Shown: positions 11,001 through 23,000 of the stretch, piece by piece | Position numbering within the stretch: the stretch's first letter is position 1 | Layout: every line of letters starts with the position of its first letter | Assembly: GCA_037976565.1 (NCBI GenBank) | Contig: CP137680.1 | Coordinates: forward strand, 26,361,403 to 26,425,402 | DNA from: Mesocentrotus franciscanus | Taxonomy: Eukaryota > Echinodermata > Echinoidea > Camarodonta > Strongylocentrotidae | Length of the DNA stretch: 64,000 bases | Reading direction: 5' to 3' | Position numbers and translations under genes: made by a program | The notes under the pieces: generated by a model | Databases searched by the model: none | Seen by the model: only the letters and a program-made list of their open reading frames with translations | Told to the model about the DNA's origin: nothing

Positions 11001-14000
11001 TCCGTCTGTCCGTCCGTAACAAATTTGGTTTCCGATCAATAACTTCAGTAATGTTTGACGGATTTTAATGAAGTTTGATATGAAGGTACATGGTATCAAA
11101 ATACAGGCAAAGTTCGATTTCGGAGTATGTAGGTCAAAGGTCAAAGGTCATAGCTCATTAAATATGCGAATCTGGTTTCCGATCGATAACTTTCATAATG
11201 TTTGACAGATTTTAATGAAATTTGATATGAAGGTATTATATTTTTATGGCCATTAGTGTGTCTGATTTGATTTCTATTATTGATTTATTTCCCCTTATGT
11301 GTCAGACTCTAGATTTGTTTGTTCTGAGAATAGAAGTGAAAGTGGTAGTTACATGATGATTGGTCATTTCAAAGTTGTTGCTTTTTGTTACTTCTTAAGA
11401 AAATTTAAGAAACCCAGTTAATTCAAGTGTGTCGATTAGAGGAAAAAAATTTAGTTGCCTACGGGGGAAAGATGTAAATCTGCAAAGTATTATTGAAATC
11501 CTAAGATATTTTATTGCTTATGAATGAAATGTTTTTCTTGGGCTGTAAAAATGTTGTAACTGAATCACTCTTTGCTTTAAAGGGATCGTTTAACAATGTT
11601 AAATCTGAGATACACGGCCCTAGGTGTTATCAGTGTCTGTGATATGGTGTAATATTGAAGCCCTAAAAAAATTGCGCTTCAAAATGATCAAGAAGTGCCT
11701 CAAAAAGTAAAATCTTTGAGTGACCGGTTTTACCATACTCGTTTCCCAATAGACTGTAGGTTATGAAACCGTTTGGCAAACGGTTTTCAAAATTTGTAAT
11801 TCCAATCATAAATATCTTGATAATCAGACAGGCGATCGGCTTGTAAAAGTCATGGGGTTCCTGACTGACCTAAAGGTTTATAATTATCATTGCAGTATGA
11901 GCTAAATCCAGAATTGTGTTTCAGAATCTGAGACAAAGTTACCGGATCCCTTTAAAGTTATGAAGATGAAAAAGGAGAGAATGTTACAGTACTGTGCAGT
12001 GCTTCTATTTGTTGTCTTTTAGGGGAATCCTTTGACAGGATGCTGGATGAATACTTGAGGAAGATGTTCAGGAAAGGAGTGCCTCCAGCCTTCACCAGCC
12101 TGAGAGGACTGTACAAAGACCCTGCCAAGGTTGCTGCAATAGAAAGGATGGCGTTGAGCTACAGGGAATGCCTCGACTCCATAGGAAGGTTTAGTAAAGA
12201 AGGTCAGTGCTTTGAAAGAGATAATAAAAGCTACATTTATATTGCACAGGTATCCATCCCAGGGGATGCTCAAGGCACCTACAAAGCTACTAACCTGGGT
12301 TTAGCCCAGAAAGGCACTGATAGCATTCAAGGACTTAACTCATGCTAGGTACCTATTTACTACACATGGGTGGAGAGTGGCAAATGCAGATTAATGTCTT
12401 GCCCATCTCATTCTGCAATGTCTGTTCCTGTCTGTTTCTGTTTTATTCATAGTGCAGCCAAAAAACCAGATAAAAACATTTCAAATTACAGTAGGAAACT
12501 GAAGTTTTTTGTATATGATGTACCTCTGACTGGATGCCATTCTGATATGCTGCCAAATTTGCATTTGCAGAGAAAGACGAGAATGAAGAGCCATGTTTAC
12601 GAAACCAGACTACAATAACTAAGTCACTATGTGATGCTTAAAGATATATTGAGCAAGCATCTTCAATGTAATATTATCATCTCCCCGAATTCAAATTTTT
12701 GCCAATTATGTTAGCTTGGGTCACTCTTAAATGTTGTACCGGATATACTAGACCTGCCAACCAGTACGATTTAATCGCATTTTGTACGATTTTTAGAAGT
12801 AAATACGACAGTACGATTTTCCAACAAAAAAAATGCCCATTCTGTTCTGTAAAGAATCCTACAAGCATCTCACATCGGCAATTTGGGGATGTTCATTGGT
12901 TCATCGAACACACCAGTCATGACGAAATCATGCATATTCAACCAATGCTCCATAAAAAAAAATCTTCCTGTATGTAGGAACTGTAAGAGGCATTGATTCG
13001 TGTTTTTTTTTAATACAATTTTTGTCAGTAAAATACAACTTTTGGGATTAGAGAATACAGTTTTTGAACTCCAGAGGTTGGCAGGTCTGGGTATACCTTC
13101 TGTGATTTTGTTGCCCTGTGATGATGGTAAGGTTCCCTCTCCTGACATCCTGTGGTTGAGGAGAAACCCGCAAACATCAAACCCAAATAAAACACTTCTG
13201 AGGGCAGAACTTAATATCCTAGAATCCAGAAATATTGTTAGTATTGGTATGAGCAGTAGTAGGAAGATTAGTAAGAGAGATAGAAGAGAAGAGTACATCT
13301 GTGTCAGTTCTGAGGTCATCATAAGAATTTTTTTTTTTTTGGGGGAGTTTTGTGGAGATCATGAGTATTGGATGCTCTGACATATGTTCTAACAACATTT
13401 TCTGTGGGCATTATATTGTCAAAAATAGAGGGTTATGGTTGTAATTGGTTTTTCGGTTAGTTACAGGGTAAGACTTGGCCATATTTTTGGGCCCAGGTTG
13501 AAGTTTGGAATTTTTGCCTGCAGAGCAATTGTCTCTGGAGCACACGTTGTACAACCAGACAGAGAAGAGGAATACCACAGACTGCTGCTTTTCACACCTT
13601 GTAGAAGTCTTAAAAATCTTATAATTTATGTGTTTTCATTTCACATTCTTTAGACCCTACAGATGTGGACCGTGAACCACCAACAGTACTGCTATGGACG
13701 TTATACTTTCTTGCTCAGCACTATGACCACTTAGGCAACCTGGAGAAGGCTTTTGATTTCATCAACAGGGCCATTGAACACACACCTACTCTCATAGAAC
13801 TCTTCATTGCCAAAGGCAAAATCTACAAGGTGAGTGTAGCAGTAGGATTATATTGAATGGTTGAGTTTAGCCAGGGTGTTGGAGCATTTGCTGGACCCCT
13901 TCTTTTAGTCCACATCCACTTACAGATACTGTTTTCAAGTCTTTCAATCCATGAAGCCAGTGCGACTTCAAATTGGAACCATTGTATTTAAAGGAGGATG

Positions 14001-17000
14001 GAAAAGGTTGGAAATGTTGTCAGATTTGGATAAATTTTGCATGTATATAAAGAAGAGAGTCTTATAAATGAAATAAAGTAAGTATGAAAGCCAAACATTG
14101 TCATCCAGCCAAGAAATCTTTGTTTAAAGTGACCAATTTGCAAATTTTGTCCGCTGTGCAACTCTGTTTTACATCCGGGACTTGTGTGACGTAAGAGGGA
14201 AGACCCGCCGCTTATAAGCCAGTTCATAGTTGCAGTCTGAGCATGAGCAGGTAAAGGTCATTGCAGACCAAATTGTGAAATACACGGAGACAAAATACTG
14301 GATACGTGCTCATGAAAGTTATGTAATTATTATTCATTTATGCACAAGCAGTGCACTCCATGACACAGGTGGAAGTATTCTTAGAAAAGGAGAAACAAAT
14401 GGTATTTGTGTAGCACCTCCATCGCTGCATGATATTATGATGGCATCGTGTCTTCCCTCTTACGTCACAGCCCTTAGACCGAAAACGATCGCCTTCACAT
14501 TCTCGCTTCGAGTCGCTCGTGGAGGCTTGTTTAAATGATTGTTTTTTAGTGTCAGTGGTGTTTTCAAATCATTAAATGAATTGAATCTTGTTTATGAAGT
14601 GTTACACTGGCATAATATTCTAAATTTGTTGAATTTCATTGGGATTGTAATGTTTTTCTTCTCCACCCTCCTTTAAAGTACAAGTCCACTCCAAAAATAA
14701 CTTGCCTTTAATAGAAGCAGAAAATTCAGACAAACCAATCAAAAAAAGTTTGAGCAAAATCGGATAACTAATAAGAAAGTTATGAATTTTTGAAAAAGTA
14801 TGTAAAACTAAAATACAATGGAAATCACTACACAAATTGCCAATTTGGTTATCAGTTTGTGACGTCATGTCCTCACTATATGTCGATTGCTTTATATAGT
14901 TTAATCCCATTAATTTCCATTTTTATCCCGTAAAACTTGATTTCCCCTTGCCTTTACCCAGTTTATATGATTTGTATCATATTGCTTGCATGACATTTCA
15001 CCAAAAAAATTATGAACTTTTAAGAATTGATACTATTTTCTGAATATTGTATATTCAAAATTATTGATTTTTATATAAATAGTTCATCAAAATTCACATT
15101 TTCATGATTTAACTGGACAAAAATTACTCTATATTAGTGCATCCACACAAAAACATATTACTATCAATCTAACTTGGATGCTGGTGTGAAGAAATAAGAT
15201 TCTTAGGGGAAAATAGGAAATTTATGTGATCAATATAAAGAAAATAATTAGTGGATAGTGAGGACATGACGTCACAGACTCATGAGTGAGTTGCCAATTT
15301 GTGTAGTGATTTTCAAAGTTTTTCATTTCATTAAAAATTCATAACTTTCTTATTAGTTATCCGATTTTGCTCAAACTTTTTTGAGTGGTTTGTCTGATTT
15401 TTCTGCTTCTATTGAAAGTAAGTTATTTTTGGAGTGGACTTGGCCTTTAAGACAGAACTTGGTGTTTGGTCATTTAAAAAAAGAATCCTTTAGGTACTTT
15501 AATTCACAGACTTTCACATTGGCAGATGAGCCACCTTGGTAGAAATATAATGGCTGATGGTTGAATTTTGAAGTCTTTAGTTAATGGCCTTTGGCAGGTT
15601 TTACTCAGATATGAAGTATTCTTCTATCATATTTATGTTGAATTATTGTATTAGAAATCTCCTTATGATTAGATATGTTGTGCAAAAAGACCCCTTTTAC
15701 AGCAATAGTATGGTTGGAGGGATCTCCTTACAATGGTATGTAAAGGAGATCAAGCTATATGTGGTACTGATGTTTTCCTCTATTGGAGTTAAATGCATGA
15801 GAAAGTAATATTTGTATGCCATAGAGTGCTTGTTGTTGCATGTATTGATTCAGCACATTTCTATTTTGTGTGATCTTGTCTCTAGCATGCAAGAGATTCC
15901 AAGAAGGCAGTAGAATGTCTAGATGAAGCCCAGTCACTGGACACGGCTGATCGCTATGTCAACTACAAATGTGCTAAGTACATGCTGAGAGCAAACATGG
16001 TCAAGCAGGGAGAGGAGATGTGTAGCAAATTCACAAGGGTGAGTTACTTTATTATAAACAAAAAAAAACATGTGAAAGTAAAGAATTGATTAAAACAAAT
16101 AGAATTGGGCTTTGTTTCTTCTGTTTTGTGTTATGAAAACTAAAAACATCTTTGTGTGCTAAAACATTAGACAATTTTGAGATAAATCCAGAAAGGGGAA
16201 ACTATATGCTGGGAAGTAGTTTCTATTAATCTGCTGCTGCTATGTAGTAGGTCAATGAAATTTAATTATAAGTCTGATTTCTCTTTTTGAGCATTAGATT
16301 TCTTGGTGTAAAATCTCTTTAATCAAGAGCTGGCATGATGTTTTGTTTTACATTACTTGGATGATGACTAGTTTTATAGTTGTGTCTTAAATGTTTTATA
16401 CCTTCTGTGATTTTATTGCCCTGTGATGATGGTAAGGTTCCCTCTCCTGACATCCTTTGGGTGAGGAGAAAACCCGCAAACATCGAACCCAAATAACTTC
16501 TGAGGGCAGAACTTGGTATCCTAGAATCCAGAAATATGTTATTATCGGAATGTAGTAGGAAGATTAGTAAGAGCGATAGAAGAGAAGAGGACATCCGTGT
16601 CAGTTCTGAGGTCGTCCAAAAGCATTTTTTTTGTTTGGGGGAGTTTTGTTGGAGATCATGAGTATTGGATGCTCTGACATATGTTCTAACAACATTTTCT
16701 GTGGGCATTATATTGTCAAAAATAGATGGGTTATGGTTGTAATTGAGTTTTAGGCTAGTTACGTGTACATGTACACATAGCAGCATTAGTATACTTTTTG
16801 TGTAGTAAAAGTGTTCAGACGACCTTTATTGTGACATCTGAAGTCACTTGCATGTTAGACTTTTGTTAAGATGTTGAAATGCAGATTCAACATTAAATGA
16901 ATGTACTGTTATTCTATGCTACAGGAGGGTGTTCCAGCCGTTGAAAATCTGAATGAAATGCAATGCATGTGGTTCCAAACCGAGTGTGCTCTCAGCTACC

Positions 17001-20000
17001 AGAGACAAGGCATGTACGGCGAGTCACTCAAGAAATGCCTTGAAGTCGACAGGGTAAGCAAGACCATTGGACTCCACAGTTGCCTTATCTTTCTGAAAGA
17101 CTAGTTCTAACAACATTTTCCACATAGTTTGAGATTTCCTGGTTAATTTTATCGCTAAAATTTGATCTATCTGTAGTTCAAGTTATCATTAAGACTGGTA
17201 ATGACTTATTAGATGATGAATTGACGGTAAACTGTGTTAATCCTATTATTAATTGTCACAGATTGTTGTGCCGATCTTCACTTGTGATCAGGTATTGGGT
17301 GCCATTGATTTTGAAAGTGGTCAAAGTATTGTCAAACATCTGAATCCAAAATTATTGCTCATGAATTGTCAAACATCAGAGATAGCCGTGAATTTGTTTA
17401 TATAATGAATTGCCCTGTGATGATGGTAAGGTTCCCTCTCCTGACATCCTTTGGGTGAGGAGAAAACCCGTCAAACATCGAACCCAAATAAACACTTCTG
17501 AGGGCAGAACTGAATTAGGAATAGTCTTTAACAGTAAACAGTCAATATTAATTTAATCATTTTGCAACCATTAGTCAAGGAATTACAACCTTATATGACG
17601 AAGTATGAGGCCACATTTCCTTATGATATTAAAATCTCTTGCAAAAATCCAAACACCTCTTTCCCACTCTTTTCAGGATGTTCTATATACATGTATTGTC
17701 AGAAAATACTTTGAGGCCTTTGATCAGTAAAAATTTGAATTCTATGCACATGCATGCAAAGTGATGAGTATGGTAGGATTGATAGCACTAGAGATACGTA
17801 TGCACTTCTCAATGGGCTTTACACACTTTCCTGCAGAAGAGATGATGTATGTTCAAAAACATTTATAATGAATGATACCAACCTTGCTTGTTATTTCACT
17901 TTACAAATTGAATACTAACTAGGATGACACAATCAAATATCATTTCTCAATCCTTTCTGTGTTTCTATCATGCAGCATTTTACTGAAATCATTGAAGACC
18001 AGTTTGACTTCCATTCATACTGTATGAGGAAGATGACGTTACGAGCCTACCTCAATCTCTTGAGGTTAGAGGATGTTCTAAGGAATCATAGGTTCTACTT
18101 CAAATGTGCAAAGATAGCAATAGAGGTAAGCTTCTCTATCCGGTTCATGTATTCATTCTGATTTGCAAATATAGCACTTCAATGACTTTTTTGTGCAAGC
18201 AAGAACCACATTTGTCACTTAAAAACTACACATCAAGTGATTTGATTGCCCTGTGATATGTTGTTTGAATATCTTCCACTTGATCCATTTTATCCATAAC
18301 AAATTGTTCAATTGCTTATTGACTTGCCTCATTGACCAGAAACATTAGTACAAGCCCTTTTGTAGACCGAAGATTTCTGTCTCTTTCGTTCGTTAGCCTC
18401 TGATTTGGGTAGGGTCGGCTCCTCTCTTTAGAGACAGAAGCCGACCATAGGCGCTCCTGTGAAAACATTTTGGCCATTTATGGCCAAAACTGTTGCCAAA
18501 ATACTACATTTTACCCGATGCATATCCGATGCATTTATTATTGCCTAGGCTAAACTACATCGGTTCCACTTACCAGATTGACTGTATGATGCATTTAAGG
18601 GTCTTTTTCATTTTCATCGCGAAAATGAGCTCCGTGTTGAAATTCTTGCAGCCGGATTTTAAACTGTTACTGCGCATGAAGAAAGATGCGTCATCCATTG
18701 ACAGTAACAGTTTAAAATACAGCTGCAAGAATTTCAACACGGAGCTCATTTTCGGCGATGAAAATCGAAAAAGACCCTTAAATGCATCATACAGTCAATC
18801 TGGTAAGTGGAACCGATGTAGTTTAGCCTAGGCCTAATTTACAATAATAAATGCATCGGATATGCATCGGGTAAAATGTAGTATTTTGGGCAAACAGTTT
18901 TGGCCATAAATGGCCAAAATGTTTTCACAGGAGCGACTATGGGCGGCTTCTGTCTCTAAAGAGAGGAGCCGACCCTACCCAAATCAGAGGCTATCGAACG
19001 AAAGAGACAGAAATCTTCGGTCTAGCCCTTTTGGAGCTAATTCACTCCAACTTTAAGGCTGTGTTCTCAAAAGTCTCGGTAAACCCCAGTAGCAAACTTT
19101 TAATATATAAATGAATGACAAAAGCCATTGTTCTAGGGCTAAAATAGTTAACTGTATACAAAGACGATCCTTGACAGGCCTAAGGAGGAAGAACTGGTGC
19201 CGGATAAACATGTAAGTGTGAGTGGGTGTTTGTAAAATGTTGAGTTATAGGATTATGTTATACATGTAGCATGCATTATGACCAAAGAGACTGCATAAGT
19301 GCTAAGCATCAGTGTACTTAGACGACTCTTACACATTCTCCCCTATTTGTATGATATGATATGAGATGACGTTTATGGGTGTGAACAGCCCTAGTGCTAG
19401 TGGAGCCATTATTAATTGGAAACCTTGTGTTTTATATTTACAGGTGTACCTCAGGTTACACGACAAGCCTCTGGCGGACTCTGATGCAGCGGACGACATC
19501 GACACAGCCAATCTCACCCCCAAGGAGCTGAAGAAGCTTCGGAGTAAGCAGAGGAGAGCGCAAAAGAAGGCACAGCAGCAGAAGGAAGAGGAAGAAAGGA
19601 ACAAAGCCCATGAGAAGCAAGGCAAGAACAAGCACGATCCTGACCTTGATGGGCCTAAGGAGGAAGAACTGGTGCCGGAGAAGCTTGCAAGGGTGAGTGA
19701 GTTTTTATTTGTTACACATGTGATAATAGAGGTGGTTATAGTATTACTGATAAACAAAGAGACTTTGAAAGTGCTAATCGTTCATAGTACCTTGAATGCT
19801 TAGAAAACAAGTAAATACATCAGTCTTAGGAAGGCCTTAATAATTGCAAGGGTCTATGGCTAAAACAACATTTTGACAATATTTCTATAGAGAAACTTCC
19901 TGTATTTTGAACAATATTAAAAAAATTTACCCCTTGAAGAAATTGAGAAGCCCTGAATCTTACAGCTTGAATTATTACCTGATTGACAATGTCATTGAAG

Positions 20001-23000
20001 ATGTATGTCTGCCCAGAACACTTGGTATATCTCAGTTTGAAAGCCACAACTTTTTGGTTCAAAGACAGCAAGACTGCAGTTCTTTTGTATCCTTCTTAAT
20101 CCTAATTTGAAAGCCATGATTTCTGTTTCAAAAGATCAGTTACATTGTATGTTTTTGTTCATCATCTGCAGAGATGCCAACCAGTACGATTAAATCGTAT
20201 TTAGTACGATATTAAGAGTGAAATACGATAATATGATATCACCTCTTAAAATACAATTTTTTCTTCTTCATTTTTTCATTTTTTTTTTCCATTTTTTTTT
20301 AAACCCATAAAAACCGTGGAATCGCATGTACAAGTAAACCCAGCAACCCCATTAAAATCTTTGCTTTACAATTTTCTAATTAAATTTTAATGAAAGCAAA
20401 CATTTTACTTGACCGTTCTTACCAGTAAAACATCTTTCTGAAATTCTACTGGCCCGGGGCCAACAAAGTTAGTGGTAAGAGTTTTCGTGAAAATCTGATT
20501 TTTCTCTCCAAAATCTGATTTTTTAGCATATTCAGTCTGTTTTTTTGTGTCAAGAGGTTGGCATCTCTGCATCTGTATCTGACCTGACTTTACTGTCTGT
20601 GAAGGTTCTAAAGTAGATGTTATTTCGCCCTTTTTGCCTGCATTAGATTGAAGACCCCCTGGAACAAGCGATCTACTTCTTGAAGCCATTACAAACCTTA
20701 GCAGGTGACCTCATAGGCACGCACCTTATGGCTTTTGAGATCTACTACAGAAAAGGTAAGTCTTTAGTGTATGTGATGTTTGTGCCTCCCCCAGCTATGG
20801 TGGTACTTCAAACTTGGTAACAGTATGCAAGGCTTCAGAGTTATGGACTGATTAGGCCTAAAAAAAAAAATTACTGACTTTGCGTAACCCGCCCGACCCT
20901 ATTTTTATCGCCGACCCTACGCTTTTTTATTTTTATGCCTCCGCTACAACGTAGCCGGAGGCATTATGTTTTCTGGTTGTCCGTCCGTCCGTACGTACGT
21001 CCGTACGTACGTCCCGTTCTCGTGATCGCGTTATCTCAAGAACCAATTGATGGATTACCGCCAAACTCGGGTCATGTATGTATCTTGCAGAGCTAATGAA
21101 GTGATTAGATTTTGGGGTCACGAGGTCCAAGGTCAAAGGTCACAAGGCTCATTATGTATGCAAAAATAGCTCGTGATCGCGTTATCTCAAGAACCGATTG
21201 ATGGATTACCGCCAAACTTGGGTCATGTATGTATCTTGCAGAGCTAATGAACTGATTAGATTTTGGGGTCACGAGGTCAAAGGTCAAAGGTCACAGGGCT
21301 CATTGTGTATGCAAAAATAGCTTGTGATCGCGTTATCTCAAGAACCGATTGATGGATTACCGCCAAACTTGGGTCATGTATGTATCTTGCAGAGCTAATG
21401 AACTGATTAGATTTTGGGGTCACGAGGTCAAAGGTCAAAGGTCACAGGGCTCATTATGTATGCAAAAATAGCTCGTGATCGTGTTATCTCAAGAACCGAT
21501 TGATGGATTACCGCCAAACTTGGGTTATGTATGTATCTTGCAGAGCTAATGAACTGATTAGACTTTGGGGTCACGAGGTCAAAGGTCACAGGGCTCGTTA
21601 TGTATGCAAAATAGCTTGTGATCACATTATCTCAAGAACCGATTGATGGATTACCGCCAAACTTGGGTCATGTATGTATCTTGCAGAGCCAATGAACTGA
21701 TTAGATTTGGGGTCACGAGGTCAAAGGTCACAGGGCTCATTATGTATCCTAAAATAGCTCGTGATCGCGTTATCATTAGAACCAACAGATGGATTACAAT
21801 CAAACTTGAATTTTAAAAATTGCTTCCATTTTGGTTTGTAAAATTGCTCTATGGCGGAGGCATCATCGACTGCGCGCAGTTGAAGTTCCATCTAGTTTTT
21901 GATCCGATTGCGATTGCGTAAATATCGATATCGCAGTGGGGAAAACCCGGATGTTTGTTGCTTTTGTTCTGGGCTTTGCCGCGCCGTGTTTGGTCCAGCT
22001 CGCGCGCCGAGTGCAGCGGGCAGGTACGCCATAGTACCGCTAGGCGATTGTATCCCCAACATGGCGTCCTATGGCGTTCAGTTCACGGGTAAATTTGGTG
22101 CTCACGTTTTATTCAGCGTTCTTCGGAAGGTGGACATTGAAGCAACAATCGGAGAAATCGTTCAAGATCTGGCCGCTGATATTTTTGTGGTTAAGAACAT
22201 CAAGGCATCTAAGGAAAACTGTGGTCCGTTTTCTGATTTGCTGTTGTCTGAAACAGTGTCACTATTACAAGATTTCGGGTATCGATACGTGGTTGCAACA
22301 CTCACGCCTGTCAGTGTCACGGATACCGAGGAGGATCGCACGAAGCCCAATGCCTTTGAGGTATTGATGTCTTCGTCAAAACGACGAGACAAAGTCGATC
22401 TTCAAGTCATGAAGAAAACGACAAGCTCTGGCAAAGTGGATGACCTAAATGCAAAGATCATCCCCAAGGTCTGAGGACCTATCTACGCCACTGTATGTAT
22501 GTATGTGTATGAATGGCTAATTTCATGTATGCAAATATAAGCAACAACAACAACAACAACAACAAAAAAAAAAAAATCGCCCTACCTACCCTAATTTTCA
22601 GTGACCCGTTACGCCAAGTCATCAATTTTTTTTTTAGGCCTTAGATTGACGTTTCATTATGTCAAAGCTCCCCAAGATCTGTATTAAGAAAAATGTTGGT
22701 ACCATCATGACAGTTGGTATAGGATCTGTTATCCAATGGAAAAGAAAAAAAAAATGAACTGCAATTAAAAAAGAAAGAAAAAAGAACAAAGCAATCAAAA
22801 CAAAAATAGGATCTATGAAGTATGAACTGACTCAACTGAAGGAGATGATCTTCTTGGGAGTGGCCTGTATTATAAAGTTAAAGGTCTCGGATCACTGTTG
22901 CCATCATGACTTTGTTTAGAACCCCATCCCTACAATATGATATCTTCAACCACCCTCATTGTTAATTTTTTTTTGCCCTGTGATGATTTTAAGGTTCCCT

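Larger units (their letters stand above)
12552..13465 (+). mobile_element. Repeat Y, copy 2, split by element B
   Basis: Matches 8941-9575 from ATTTGCATTTGCAGAGAAAG to about 12740. It is interrupted by element B (12749-13088), then resumes with TACCTTCTGTGATTTTGTTG and repeat X at 13111. Confidence 0.85.
20855..22641. mobile_element. TIR-bounded composite element carrying a minisatellite and an ORF
   Basis: The left end AGGCCTAAAAAAAAAAATTA, with TGACTTTGCGTAAC after it, is the inverse of the right end (GTTACGCCAAGTCATCAATT then poly-T and AGGCCT). Between them lie a hairpin-headed AGGTCA minisatellite (20937-21890) and an intronless ORF (22061-22474). It sits in the NAA15 intron after visible exon 14. 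The superfamily cannot be named from these ends. Confidence 0.7.

Noticed and set aside
18493..18831. 112-residue frame
   Set aside because: Spans the centre of the palindrome and is its own inverse in part; no domain recognisable.
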